A DNA stretch of 64,000 bases from UMGS75 sp964507405 (GCA_964507405.1 CAZDPJ010000001.1:1-64000), one strand, 5' to 3'. Counted from the first letter of the stretch, positions 44,339 to 54,049 are shown. Numbers and translations: made by a program. The notes: generated by a model not told the origin, from the letters alone.

Positions 44339-46087
44339 ATGAATAAAGTACCAAATAAAATGAAGCATTCATCTTCTAATGATATCAAAATATATTCACT
44401 AGGTGGACTTGGTGTTGTCGGAATGAATATGTATGTAGTAGAAACAAAAGACGAAATCTTAGTAATGGACGCTGGAATCTTATTCGCCGATGATGAAGCC
44501 AATGGCGTTAACTATATAATTCCGGATTTTACCCATTTAATTAATAATGAACAAAAGATTGTTGGTTTATTTATTACTCATGGACATGAAGACCATATAG
44601 GCGCTATACCTTTTTTATTACAAAAAGTAAAAATACCAGTGATATATGCAAATGGGATTGCACTTGGTTTAATTAAAAATAAAATGCAAGAATTTCCAAA
44701 AATATCATATAACCTTCAGCCTTTTAATGATAATACTGAACTTAATTTTAAAAGTTTTTCTGTAAGTTTCTTTAGAACAAATCATAGTATTCCCGATTCT
44801 TATGGAATCGCAATTAAGACAAGACTTGGATATATTGTTAATACCGGAGACTTTAAATTTGATTTTAGTCCTATTGGTGAAAAATCAGATTACTATAAAA
44901 TGACTAAGTTAGGTAATGATGGTGTATTATGTTTAATGGCCGATAGTACAAATGCTGATATAGCTCAATTTTCAGCAAGTGAACGAAAGATTGGAGAAAA
45001 CTTGAATAATTTATTCTCACAAATAGAAGGTCGAATAATAGTGGCTACTTTCGCTTCAAATGTTTATCGTGTACAACAAATACTAGAAGCAAGTATTAAT
45101 TCAAATCGAGATATAATTGTTTTTGGTCATAGTATGGAAAAAACAATTGAAGTTGCTTCACGCCTAAAGTATATTACCATTCCAAGAGAAAGAATTCATT
45201 ATGGACGTGATTTAAGAAAATTAGAAAATAGTCGGGTTACAATTTTATGTACTGGCTCACAAGGAGAACCACTTGCGGCACTATCAAAAATTGCTAATGG
45301 AACGCATAAACAAATAAAATTACTTCCTAACGATACGGTTATATTCTCAAGTAAACCCATTCCTGGAAATGAACAATTCATAAATCGTAACATTAATAAG
45401 TTAGTTCATGCAGGGGCACATGTAATTAAGAATAGTCCCCTAACTGATACTCATACTACAGGTCATGCCTCACAAAATGAGATACGTTTAATGCTTACGT
45501 TTATGAATCCAAAATACTTTTTACCAGTCCATGGTGAATACTCAATGTTAAAAAAACATGCGGATATAGCAATATCAATGGGTGTTCCTAAAAATAATTG
45601 TTTTATTTTAGAACAAGGTGATGTATTATCAATTGGCCAAAAAAATGCTAAAGTAATTAAAAATGGAGTTGTTGCATCTGACGTATACCTTGACGCATCT
45701 TTAAGTGATGTCGATAGTAATATCTTAAAAGAACGTAAAAAAATGAGTGATGGTGGACTTGTTGTTGTTAATTTTTCCATTAATAAAGAAAAAACAATTA
45801 CATATCCAACTAAGGTCGTAACAAGAGGATTTATGGATCCTTCTTTAGCCAATGAATTCTGTGAAATGATTAGACAAAAAGCAGATGAAACTATTCTAAA
45901 TGCTTTAAATAATTATAAAATAATCAATAAAAACTATTTAGAAAGACAAGTAAATATTAGTCTAAATCAATTCATCTATAAAAAAACTGAACGTAAACCA
46001 TTAATAATTACATCTGTTAATATTATTGAAACTACAAAAAAAGTAGAACCAAAATTCAAAAAGAATTATAATAAGAAAAATAAATAA
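44339..46087 (+). CDS. rnjA: Ribonuclease J1
   Basis: 582 residues. Metallo-beta-lactamase motif HGHEDH (81-86), the beta-CASP core (VATFASNVYRVQQILEAS, MEKTIEVASRL, CTGSQGEP), and the RNase J C-terminal HTGHASQNE and FLPVHGEYSML. Starts after AGGAGG. Both 5'-exonuclease and endonuclease activities are known for RNase J; it is central to mRNA decay and 16S maturation in Bacillus. The lysine-rich tail (KVEPKFKKNYNKKNK) is a small extension. Confidence 0.96.
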   Translation: MNKVPNKMKHSSSNDIKIYSLGGLGVVGMNMYVVETKDEILVMDAGILFADDEANGVNYIIPDFTHLINNEQKIVGLFITHGHEDHIGAIPFLLQKVKIPVIYANGIALGLIKNKMQEFPKISYNLQPFNDNTELNFKSFSVSFFRTNHSIPDSYGIAIKTRLGYIVNTGDFKFDFSPIGEKSDYYKMTKLGNDGVLCLMADSTNADIAQFSASERKIGENLNNLFSQIEGRIIVATFASNVYRVQQILEASINSNRDIIVFGHSMEKTIEVASRLKYITIPRERIHYGRDLRKLENSRVTILCTGSQGEPLAALSKIANGTHKQIKLLPNDTVIFSSKPIPGNEQFINRNINKLVHAGAHVIKNSPLTDTHTTGHASQNEIRLMLTFMNPKYFLPVHGEYSMLKKHADIAISMGVPKNNCFILEQGDVLSIGQKNAKVIKNGVVASDVYLDASLSDVDSNILKERKKMSDGGLVVVNFSINKEKTITYPTKVVTRGFMDPSLANEFCEMIRQKADETILNALNNYKIINKNYLERQVNISLNQFIYKKTERKPLIITSVNIIETTKKVEPKFKKNYNKKNK

Positions 46088-46101
46088 TATTATAATAAAG
46101 C

Positions 46102-46131
46102 AAAAAACACCATTATTTGGTGTTTTTATTT
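46102..46131. terminator. Bidirectional terminator after rnjA
   Basis: AAAAACACC/GGTGTTTTT, 7-base loop, overlapping the end of the exonuclease gene. Confidence 0.82.
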
Positions 46132-46985
46132 TTCTTTTTTATTTCCTCTAAAAATAAATGAAATATTTCAGATGTTGCGACAGCATCATTTAAAGAATCA
46201 TGATCTTGTTCATTAGGTGCGTGACGTCCAAATAATTCATAAGCATTAAATAAACCTATATCTGATTTAATACTATAATAATTTTTGATTACTTGCATAA
46301 TATTTACTATTTGTCTACGTTCTAATAATTTAGGCTTATGATGCATTTCACAAGATAAATCTATAACATATATATCATTACGTCCCCAGACATATACAAT
46401 TGGTTGATATAGACTAATGATATTTTTTAATGTATAATAAAATTGATTATATGTTTGTGCATTTTTAAAATCATCTTTTGTTAAATTTAAAAATTCACAT
46501 GTACGATCCGTTATGCTATTATTATCAAGTGGTAAGACATTATCATGTAATGTTAAGACAAAATTACCTTCACTATCTTCTAAATATACACCATATTGAA
46601 TTATTTCTGGTTTAAAGCCACTACCATGAACATATGAATAACTAGGCATAGTAAATTCTAAATCAATAAACATTCGATATGAATCTTTAGATAATAATTT
46701 ATCAACACTTTTTTTAATCATATCTAAATCATAATATGTGATGCATTTTCGTTTAGTATGACGCATCATCTTCGTAAAGCTAATAACCTCACGCATTGAA
46801 TGGTGGCACTTAATGATTTTAGTTTCTTTACATATAAAGAATACATATAAACCTTCATGTAAATAAGGTTTAAATTTTTTATACTGACTTCTGCTAAAAT
46901 AGAAAAATTCTATTTTGTTATTAATCTTTATTTCAAAAGTTCTATCATCTAAATTGATTTTTCTAATTTTACCAAAGAGTGTCAT
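46113..46985 (-). CDS. DEDDh 3'-5' exonuclease with N-terminal extension
   Basis: 290 residues from the ATG at 46985 (AAGGTGAT upstream). The C-terminal two-thirds is a DnaQ-like nuclease: FIDLEFTMP (DxE), a central Asp in YVWGRNDIYVIDL, and EQDHDSLNDAVA (HDxxxD). It resembles ERI1/KapD-type enzymes rather than PolC. The first 95 residues (LFGKIRKINLDDRTFEIKIN, then a His-rich CHHSM) form a separate, unrecognised domain. Likely acts on RNA or DNA ends. Next to gerE and uvrC. Confidence 0.82.
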   Translation of the reverse strand: MTLFGKIRKINLDDRTFEIKINNKIEFFYFSRSQYKKFKPYLHEGLYVFFICKETKIIKCHHSMREVISFTKMMRHTKRKCITYYDLDMIKKSVDKLLSKDSYRMFIDLEFTMPSYSYVHGSGFKPEIIQYGVYLEDSEGNFVLTLHDNVLPLDNNSITDRTCEFLNLTKDDFKNAQTYNQFYYTLKNIISLYQPIVYVWGRNDIYVIDLSCEMHHKPKLLERRQIVNIMQVIKNYYSIKSDIGLFNAYELFGRHAPNEQDHDSLNDAVATSEIFHLFLEEIKKKNKNTK

Positions 46986-47006
46986 CAAGAGCCATCACCT
47001 TCTTTC

Positions 47007-47216
47007 TTATAACTTTATTTCATTCATTTTAATTAATTCAAGTAGTGCTTGACTTCGTCCTTTTACTCCAAGTTTTTGAATAACATTTGAAATATGATTT
47101 CTTACCGTTTTACTACTTATACCAAATTCAGATGCTATTTCATTTGTATCATAGTTTTTAACTAATAACTTGAATATTTCTTTTTCACGAGTTGTTAAGA
47201 ACTTACTCTTTTGCAT
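47007..47216 (-). CDS. gerE: GerE sporulation regulator
   Basis: 69 residues, almost all a LuxR-type helix-turn-helix: LTTREKEIFKLLVKNYDTNE, IASEFGISSKTVRNHISNVI, QKLGVKGRSQALLELIKMNE. B. subtilis GerE (74 residues) is nearly the same in KTVRNHISN and QKLGVKGRSQA. GerE acts late in the mother cell, with sigma K, on coat genes. It has its own sigma-K-type promoter at the end of uvrC. The uvrC-gerE neighbourhood recalls Bacillus. Confidence 0.92.
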   Translation of the reverse strand: MQKSKFLTTREKEIFKLLVKNYDTNEIASEFGISSKTVRNHISNVIQKLGVKGRSQALLELIKMNEIKL

Positions 47217-47237
47217 CTAATCCCCACACTTTCATTT

Positions 47238-47265
47238 TATTTTATGAGGGACTATTACATTTGGT
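47238..47265 (-). promoter_or_regulatory. Sigma-K-type promoter of gerE
   Basis: Minus strand AC (47264-47265), 17 bases, CATAAAATA (47238-47246). The -35 lies inside uvrC. Confidence 0.7.
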
Positions 47266-49060
47266 CACGATTATTTACAACTTCAAGGATTTTTTTAGCA
47301 AGAGAACTAGGAAATCCAAGTGATTTTAGTTTATCGATTGAACAAGTTGCAAGTTCATCTAAAGAAGAAAATTCTTTCATTAAAGTTATTTTTCTCATTT
47401 TACCAATTCCTTTAATATCATCAAATATCGAAACAAAAGAATTTTTAGAATGAGTTTGTTTAAAGAAAGAAATTGCAAAGCGATGGACTTCATCTTGCAT
47501 AGCTTCTAAAAGAAGGAAAGTATTATTCTTTTTATCTAGTTTAATTTCCTCTAAATTACTAGTTATTATCATATCTGTACGATGCTTATCATCTTTCGCA
47601 AGTCCAATTAAATTAAGATTTAAATTTAATTTTTCAAGTACGAGTTTTGCGGCTCTAACTTGAGGAGCGCCACCATCAACAATAATTAGATTTGGAAAAC
47701 GACCATTTTCTTTTTGGATTCTACTATATCTTCTTTCAATTATCTCCTGCATAGTATGATAATCATCAGCACCTTGAACAGTTTTTACTTTATATTTCCG
47801 ATAATCTTTAGGAGATGGAACCCCATCAATATATGTAACCATCGCACTAACACTAGATACACCATTAATATTTGAGTTATCAAAGATTTCTATTACTTTA
47901 GGATATTCTATTTTTAATATATTTGCTAAATCCTCAAGAGGAGTTGTTGTTTTACTTAATTTAATTAAACGCATTTTTTGTAAGTTTTCTAAATTATTTT
48001 GTGCATTTTCATTAACTAAATTAACAAGTTGTTTTTTAATTCCTTTAACGGGGACAACAACATTTAAATCAAGAGCATCCCTTATAATTTCATAACCTTC
48101 AATATAAGGTATTAATATTTCTGATGGTTTAACAGCATTATTTTTTTCATAAAACTGATATAAATATTCACATAATATTTCATTAACATCATCAATAATA
48201 TCAAATACTTCACCATTTCTTTCAATTAGTTTTCCCGACCTCATATGAAGTAACTGTACACATACTAAATCATCTTTAATGTAAAAGCCAAAGATATCTC
48301 GATTCTTACCATCTTGAATCGTCATTTTTTGAGGGGTAAGTAATTCCTTTACACTCTCAATAATATTACGATATTCAATTGCTTCTTCAAATTGAAGATT
48401 ACCAGCCGCATCATTCATTTTTATAGTAAGATCTTTTATTAATGTTTGATTACTACCTGATAAAACTTCATTTACTTCATTTATTAAAGGTGTATATGCT
48501 TCTTCTTCTATTTTATTAATGCATGGTGCAAGGCATTGTTTTATATCATAATATAAGCAACTTTTTTTAGGTATATTCATACATTTTCTAAATGGATATA
48601 TTTTATTTAATAACTCTACTGTTTCACGACATGCTTTAACATTAGGAAAAGGACCATATATTTTTAATGGTCTTTTTTTTCCTTTTAATTTTACATCACG
48701 AGTCATAATTAATCGTGGATTAGATTCATTAGTTATTACAATATAGGGGTAAGTTTTATCATCCATTAACATAATATTATATTTAGGACGATATTCCTTT
48801 ATATAATTTAATTCAAGTAAAAATGCTTCTAATTCACTACTTGTAATTATATATTCAAAATCAAAGACATTTTGGACCATTTTTGTTGTTTTAGCATCGT
48901 GAGAACCAGTAAAATAACTTTTCAGACGATTTTGTAATATTTTAGCTTTTCCTACATAAATGATATTACCAAATTCATCTTTCATCTGATAACATCCTGG
49001 TTTTTTCGGAACAAGTGATAATTTAATTTTAATATTCTCTAAAATTTGTGAGCGGTCCAT
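47255..49060 (-). CDS. uvrC: Excinuclease ABC subunit C
   Basis: 601 residues. N-terminal GIY-YIG nuclease (KPGCYQMKDEFGNIIYVGKA), Cys-rich region (CMNIPKKSCLYYDIKQCLAPC), UVR motif (EAIEYRNIIESVKELL), C-terminal RNase H-like nuclease (IIVDGGAPQVRAA, Asp-containing) and tandem helix-hairpin-helix (FDDIKGIGKMRKITLMKEFS). Makes both incisions in nucleotide excision repair with UvrA and UvrB. Full length. Confidence 0.97.
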   Translation of the reverse strand: MDRSQILENIKIKLSLVPKKPGCYQMKDEFGNIIYVGKAKILQNRLKSYFTGSHDAKTTKMVQNVFDFEYIITSSELEAFLLELNYIKEYRPKYNIMLMDDKTYPYIVITNESNPRLIMTRDVKLKGKKRPLKIYGPFPNVKACRETVELLNKIYPFRKCMNIPKKSCLYYDIKQCLAPCINKIEEEAYTPLINEVNEVLSGSNQTLIKDLTIKMNDAAGNLQFEEAIEYRNIIESVKELLTPQKMTIQDGKNRDIFGFYIKDDLVCVQLLHMRSGKLIERNGEVFDIIDDVNEILCEYLYQFYEKNNAVKPSEILIPYIEGYEIIRDALDLNVVVPVKGIKKQLVNLVNENAQNNLENLQKMRLIKLSKTTTPLEDLANILKIEYPKVIEIFDNSNINGVSSVSAMVTYIDGVPSPKDYRKYKVKTVQGADDYHTMQEIIERRYSRIQKENGRFPNLIIVDGGAPQVRAAKLVLEKLNLNLNLIGLAKDDKHRTDMIITSNLEEIKLDKKNNTFLLLEAMQDEVHRFAISFFKQTHSKNSFVSIFDDIKGIGKMRKITLMKEFSSLDELATCSIDKLKSLGFPSSLAKKILEVVNNRDQM

Positions 49061-49071
49061 ATTTACTCCTA

Positions 49072-49410
49072 TTATTTTTTTAGGCTATCTAAAATAGAAG
49101 TAATTCGATTACCATATTCTAGTGACTCATCATATTTAAAACGAAGTTCAGGTGTTTTTCTTAAATCAATACGATGAGCAAGTTCACTTCTTAAAAAGCC
49201 ACTAGCATTAACTAATTGTTTCGATGTTGCCTCTTTTTCATTATCATTGCCTAATACTGTATACCATACAGTTGCTTGAGATAAATCATTAGTAACGACA
49301 ACTTTGGTTACCGATACATATTTTAACAATTCATTTTTAGCTTCATCTCTAAGAATATATGCTAATTCTTTTTCAATCATTTTTTCAATTCTATCAATAC
49401 GATAAGCCAT
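49072..49410 (-). CDS. rbfA: Ribosome-binding factor A
   Basis: 112 residues. AYRIDRIEKMIEKELAYILR, VSVTKVVVTNDLSQATVWYT and LRKTPELRFKYDESLEYGNR fit RbfA. Late 30S assembly factor. It follows infB by 3 bases in the rimP-nusA-ylxR-ylxQ-infB-rbfA operon. Confidence 0.95.
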   Translation of the reverse strand: MAYRIDRIEKMIEKELAYILRDEAKNELLKYVSVTKVVVTNDLSQATVWYTVLGNDNEKEATSKQLVNASGFLRSELAHRIDLRKTPELRFKYDESLEYGNRITSILDSLKK

Positions 49411-49413
49411 TAA

Positions 49414-51765
49414 TTAATCCCTCTCTACTTCTTCCATAACAAAGCACTCTAATACATCGCCAACTTTAATATCATTGTAGTTTTCAATCGTAATACCACA
49501 TTCATATCCTGCTTTAACTTCTTTAGCATCATCTTTAAAACGTTTTAATGAACCAATCTTACCACTATAAACAACAATACTATCACGAATAATTCTTACG
49601 CCACCATTACGAACAATACTACCACTTACAACATAGCATCCAGCAATGGTTCCAACTTTACTAACTTTATAAATTTCACGTACTTCAGCTTGTCCAGAAT
49701 TTTTTTCTTCATAAACAGGGTCTAACATACCTTTAACAGCTTTTTCAATATCTTCTTGTAATTTATAGATAATATTATATAATCTAATTTCAACGCCTTT
49801 TTCTTTAGCAATATCAGAAATGGAAGCAAGTGGACGAATATTAAATCCAACAATTATTGCTTTTGAGGCAATTGCTAAACTAATATCATTATCCGTAATT
49901 CCACCAACTCGAGAACTGATAACATTTATCTTTGTCCCTTCGATATTAATCTTTTCAAGTAAGCCTTTAATGGCTTCAATTGAACCTTGAACATCACATT
50001 TAATAATTAAATTTAAATTCTTTAAAGATTCATCTTCTTGATTTTTAAAGATATCATTTAATGATGCTGCTTTGCCAACACCTTTTTCTTGATTAAATTT
50101 ATTTAATGATCTCGTTTCCGCAATTTCTTTAGCTTTACGTTCATCATTAATTACCATGAATTTTTCACCAGCAAATGGAACTTCCATAATACCAGTTATT
50201 TCTACTGGTTTTGATGGACCTGCAGACTTAATTGATTGACCTAATTCATTTTGCATGGCACGGATTTTACCATATGTATTACCAACAACAACGATATCAC
50301 CAACTTTTATTGTTCCATTTTGAACAAGTAATGTGGCAACTGGGCCTTTTCCTTTATCAAGCTTCGCTTCGATGACAGTACCAATACCTAAACGATTTGG
50401 ATTGGCTTTATATTCTTTCATATCACTTAATAAAACAATCATTTCAAGTAATTCATCAACACCCTTACCAGTTAAAGCAGAGATTGGAACAAAGATTGTA
50501 TCGCCACCCCAGTCTTCAGCAAGTAAATTATATTCTGTTAATTCTTGTTTAATTCTATCAGGTGTAACTCCTGGTTTATCCATTTTATTAACCGCAACAA
50601 TAATTGGAACATTAGCCGCTTGAGCATGTTCAATTGCTTCTTTTGTTTGAGGCATTACTCCATCATCAGCAGCAACAACTAATACAACAATATCAGTAAT
50701 TTGAGCTCCACGTGCTCTCATTTCTGTAAATGCGGCATGTCCTGGAGTATCAATGAAAGTAATTAAATGGCCATTCTTTTCAACTTGGTACGCACCGATA
50801 TGTTGAGTAATACCACCAGCTTCACCAGTAACAACATGGCTACTACGAATTGTATCAAGAAGTGTTGTTTTTCCATGGTCAACGTGACCCATAATAGTAA
50901 CGATGGCTGGACGTAAAACTTTATCTTCTTCACTATCTTCAAAAGACATTTCATCAAATCTAGTCATATCAGTGATTTGTTTATCTTTAATTTCATAGTC
51001 ATATTCAATAGCTATAAGTTCAGCTGTATCGCGATCTAAGCTTTGTGTAGCATTAGCAAGAATGCCCATTGAAACAAATAATTTTTTAACAAGTTCAGTT
51101 ACATTAATATTTAAGGCATTAGCAATTTCACTAACTGTCATTCCATTTTCATAATATAAAACATGGTCTTGTTTTTCTTCTTTTCCAGGGATATTACTTG
51201 TTCTTTTTTCTTTTACTTTTTCATGACGATTTTTATTACTATTTTTCTTTTTTATTTTAATTGTTTCTTCACTTTGACTAGACTTTTTACGAGAACCTTT
51301 ATTTTCTCTTGTAATATTATATTCATCGTCTTCTAAGAATTCTTGATATTTTTCTAAAGTAGCTTCATCAACACGAGGTTGGATTATTTCATCAATTATC
51401 GGTCTAACGACTACTTTTTCGACTTTCTCTATTTTTTTCTCTACTTCTTTTGGTTTTTGAATTTCTATTTTCTTAACTTCAGGTTTTTTTACTTGAGGTT
51501 TATCATTTTTATTAAAACGAGGAGCTTCTTGTTTTTTTACTTCTTGCTTTACTTGAGGTTTAGAAGCAACTACTGGTTTAGGTTTAGTTGGAACTACCTT
51601 TTTAAATGGATAAGGAACCCCATATCTTTTGGCTAATTTCTTTTCCACATCTTTATCAACCATTGTTTCTTCTTTCATTGAAGTATCTACACCTACATTT
51701 GGTAATATATTTAATAATTCGGTAGATGAAATTTTAAATATTTCTGCTAATTCTTTGACTTTCAT
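49414..51765 (-). CDS. infB: Translation initiation factor IF-2
   Basis: 783 residues from the ATG at 51765 (AAGGTGA upstream; the GTG nine bases earlier is poorer). N-terminal IF2-N fold (KVKELAEIFKISSTELLNIL), a long Lys/Glu/Pro-rich linker to about residue 200, a second IF2-N, then the G domain (GHVDHGKT at about 293, DTPGH, NKMD) and domains II-IV. GTPase that places fMet-tRNA on the 30S. Confidence 0.97.
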   Translation of the reverse strand: MKVKELAEIFKISSTELLNILPNVGVDTSMKEETMVDKDVEKKLAKRYGVPYPFKKVVPTKPKPVVASKPQVKQEVKKQEAPRFNKNDKPQVKKPEVKKIEIQKPKEVEKKIEKVEKVVVRPIIDEIIQPRVDEATLEKYQEFLEDDEYNITRENKGSRKKSSQSEETIKIKKKNSNKNRHEKVKEKRTSNIPGKEEKQDHVLYYENGMTVSEIANALNINVTELVKKLFVSMGILANATQSLDRDTAELIAIEYDYEIKDKQITDMTRFDEMSFEDSEEDKVLRPAIVTIMGHVDHGKTTLLDTIRSSHVVTGEAGGITQHIGAYQVEKNGHLITFIDTPGHAAFTEMRARGAQITDIVVLVVAADDGVMPQTKEAIEHAQAANVPIIVAVNKMDKPGVTPDRIKQELTEYNLLAEDWGGDTIFVPISALTGKGVDELLEMIVLLSDMKEYKANPNRLGIGTVIEAKLDKGKGPVATLLVQNGTIKVGDIVVVGNTYGKIRAMQNELGQSIKSAGPSKPVEITGIMEVPFAGEKFMVINDERKAKEIAETRSLNKFNQEKGVGKAASLNDIFKNQEDESLKNLNLIIKCDVQGSIEAIKGLLEKINIEGTKINVISSRVGGITDNDISLAIASKAIIVGFNIRPLASISDIAKEKGVEIRLYNIIYKLQEDIEKAVKGMLDPVYEEKNSGQAEVREIYKVSKVGTIAGCYVVSGSIVRNGGVRIIRDSIVVYSGKIGSLKRFKDDAKEVKAGYECGITIENYNDIKVGDVLECFVMEEVERD

Positions 51766-51766
51766 A

Positions 51767-52072
51767 TTAGTCACCTTCTCTTTCTAATTCAAGAATGGCC
51801 TTTGTAAATCCTGTATCTGTAAGTCCTATTACTTTAGGATTGTTTAATCCCAGTGATTTACCAAGTTCATCAGTTGAATATTTTTTTATTATCGGAATAT
51901 TGTAGAAAAAAGCTTTTTTATCTACTTTATCGATTGTGGCAAATGATGAATCATTCGCAAGAAAAATTAATTTTATTTGTCCTTTATTTAAGTTTTTTAA
52001 AACAGCATCTGTTCCTGCAACAATTTTACCTGCTCTTTTAGCAAGTCCTAAATAATTAAAAACTTTATTCAA
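51767..52072 (-). CDS. ylxQ: L7Ae-family RNA-binding protein YlxQ
   Basis: 101 residues from TTG at 52072 (AAGAAGGT upstream, no ATG). NYLGLAKRAGKIVAGTDAVL and KLIFLANDSSFATIDKVDKK match the L7Ae/L30e fold that binds kink-turns. Usual position between ylxR and infB; overlaps infB. Confidence 0.9.
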   Translation of the reverse strand: MNKVFNYLGLAKRAGKIVAGTDAVLKNLNKGQIKLIFLANDSSFATIDKVDKKAFFYNIPIIKKYSTDELGKSLGLNNPKVIGLTDTGFTKAILELEREGD

Positions 52073-52073
52073 T

Positions 52074-52361
52074 TTATTTTATACCTTCTTTTTCTAAAAA
52101 TTCAATCATTTGATTATATACCTCATCTGGTACCGTAATTTCTAAATGACGATCTAGAATTTTCTTTTTCATTGAAGCAACAACAGCTGATTTTTTCTTA
52201 CATACATAAGCACCATGGCCTCTTACTTTACCGGTAAAATCTAGTACTACTTCACCGTCACTTGTTCTTACAACTCTAAACATTTCCATTTTTGGATATT
52301 GTTCATTTGTAACAACACATTTTCTGAGTGGTACTTTTTTTACTTTTTTTAATTCTGCCAT
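52074..52361 (-). CDS. ylxR: YlxR family protein
   Basis: 95 residues. PLRKCVVTNEQYPKMEMFRV and GKVRGHGAYVCKKKS are the YlxR (DUF448) signature, with His in place of the usual Arg in GRGAY. Small RNA-binding fold, between nusA and ylxQ. Confidence 0.92.
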   Translation of the reverse strand: MAELKKVKKVPLRKCVVTNEQYPKMEMFRVVRTSDGEVVLDFTGKVRGHGAYVCKKKSAVVASMKKKILDRHLEITVPDEVYNQMIEFLEKEGIK

Positions 52362-52368
52362 ATATCAC

Positions 52369-53451
52369 CTAAATTGTATAAACATTTGGTTTAAACTTGA
52401 TACCAAGTTCATATGCTTTATCTTCATTCTTAATATCAATTTTCCAACCAGTAACATTTGAAGCAAGTCTTGCGTTTTGACCGCCTTTACCAATAGCAAG
52501 TGAATACTGATTATCAGGAACAATCGCAATACATTTCTTTTCTTCTTCGTCAACAAGAACACTGATTACTTGAGCAGGAGTTAATGCTTCAGCAATAAGT
52601 TTAATTGGATTATCATTCCATTCAAATACATCTATTCTTTCACCATTTAATGCTTCATTTATTTGTTTAATACGACTTCCTTGTGGACCAATACATGCAC
52701 TCTTACCATCCACATTGATATTATTACTCTTAATACCAACTTTTGTTCTACTTCCAGGATCACGAGCGATGCCAACTACTTCAATTACACCACTAGCAAT
52801 TTCAGGAATATATGTTTCAAATAAACGTTTAATAATATCACGATGAGTACGAGAAACATAGATTTTAGGGCCTCTTCCTGTTTCTTCAACTTTAGTAATG
52901 CAAACCTTTAATGTGCTACCTATTACATAGTTTTCACCAGGTAATGATTCTTCAAGAGGAAGAACAGTGTTGGTATCCATACCAAGATTAATAATTACAA
53001 CACGATCAGTAACATTAACAATTGTTGCGGTTAAGATTTCGCCTTCTTTTTCTTTAAAATATTCATAAGCACGTTTACCACCAAGTTCTTTTAAACTTTG
53101 GATAAAGATTTGTTTAAATCTAGTTGCACCTTTTCTACCAATTGAGTTAATACTAATTTCAGTTCTAAAGTCTTGTCCAACTTTAACTCTGGCTCTCATT
53201 TCTTTTGCTTCTTCTAATAAAATTTGACCATCAGGTCCTTCAGGATCAATTTCTTCAACAACATGGAAAGTTTGAAAAACTCTTATTTTCTTTTGGTCTT
53301 CAATAAATTCAACATTAATTTCACCCTTAGCCCCTTCTAATTGACAAGCTTTAATTAAAGCAGTTTCAACTGACTTAAATACATCTTGTAAATCTAAGTG
53401 TCTTTCATTTGCTATTATTACTAATTCTTCATAAAATCCTTTACTAATCAT
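52369..53451 (-). CDS. nusA: Transcription termination/antitermination factor NusA
   Basis: 360 residues from the ATG at 53451 (AGAGG 8 bases upstream); the ATG two codons earlier is too close. N-terminal RNAP-binding domain (NERHLDLQDVFKSVETALIK), S1 domain (GEILTATIVNVTDRVVIINL), two KH domains (ACIGPQGSRIKQINEALNGE and YSLAIGKGGQNARLASNVTG). No C-terminal acidic repeats, as usual in Firmicutes. Modulates pausing, termination and rRNA antitermination. Confidence 0.97.
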   Translation of the reverse strand: MISKGFYEELVIIANERHLDLQDVFKSVETALIKACQLEGAKGEINVEFIEDQKKIRVFQTFHVVEEIDPEGPDGQILLEEAKEMRARVKVGQDFRTEISINSIGRKGATRFKQIFIQSLKELGGKRAYEYFKEKEGEILTATIVNVTDRVVIINLGMDTNTVLPLEESLPGENYVIGSTLKVCITKVEETGRGPKIYVSRTHRDIIKRLFETYIPEIASGVIEVVGIARDPGSRTKVGIKSNNINVDGKSACIGPQGSRIKQINEALNGERIDVFEWNDNPIKLIAEALTPAQVISVLVDEEEKKCIAIVPDNQYSLAIGKGGQNARLASNVTGWKIDIKNEDKAYELGIKFKPNVYTI

Positions 53452-53944
53452 TTTCATCTACCTCTTTTTCTTTAAAATTTACCGCAAGTCTTATTTTCGC
53501 AATATTATTTTTTGTTATTGTTAATTCTTTTATTCTTGTTTTTATCGTAGCTAATACTACAATTTTTTCATCATCATAAGATTTTAATGTACCATATACT
53601 TCTTTTAAGTTATCTGCACTTTTCTCTTTTTGATACATTGATACATATATGTACTTATCAATTGCTCTTTCAAAGTCTTTTTCTGTAATTAATTCTCTTT
53701 CCGCACCTAAACTTGTTACTTCTAAATAATAACCATCGGGAATTAAATCATTAATTAAATCTAAAATTTCCTCATTAATTGTGGCTACTTCATCAATATC
53801 TAAAATAAAAGTCAAAGGATCATCAATTGTAAAGACAATTTTATTAATACCAAATTCCTTTACTTTTTTTACACTAACTAACTCTTTATGATATTTTTCA
53901 ATAACACTAAGACCTAGTCTTTTCATTTCTTCTAAATTAATCAT
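53444..53944 (-). CDS. rimP: Ribosome maturation factor RimP
   Basis: 166 residues. FILDIDEVATINEEILDLIN, DGYYLEVTSLGAERELITEK and FERAIDKYIYVSMY match RimP (LEVSSPGxxR...). Aids 30S maturation. First gene of the nusA-infB operon; GGAGTTG upstream. Overlaps nusA. Confidence 0.93.
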   Translation of the reverse strand: MINLEEMKRLGLSVIEKYHKELVSVKKVKEFGINKIVFTIDDPLTFILDIDEVATINEEILDLINDLIPDGYYLEVTSLGAERELITEKDFERAIDKYIYVSMYQKEKSADNLKEVYGTLKSYDDEKIVVLATIKTRIKELTITKNNIAKIRLAVNFKEKEVDEND

Positions 53945-53974
53945 ATCTTATCAACTCCTACTTTGCAATTAAAA

Positions 53975-53998
53975 GGTGAGCTAACTATTAAAGCTCAC
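53975..53998 (-). terminator. Leader hairpin of the rimP-nusA operon, possible attenuator
   Basis: Minus strand GGTGAGCT/AGCTCACC (8-bp perfect, 8-base loop), then TTTTAATTG, between promoter and rimP start. It has the form of a weak intrinsic terminator in the 5' leader. Confidence 0.65.
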
Positions 53999-54020
53999 CA
54001 CCAAAATATCTACTATAGAT

Positions 54021-54049
54021 ATTATATCATACTATCATATAAAAGTCAA
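54021..54049 (-). promoter_or_regulatory. Promoter of the rimP-nusA-infB operon
   Basis: Minus strand TTGACT (54044-54049), a 17-bp spacer, TATAAT (54021-54026). Confidence 0.87.
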
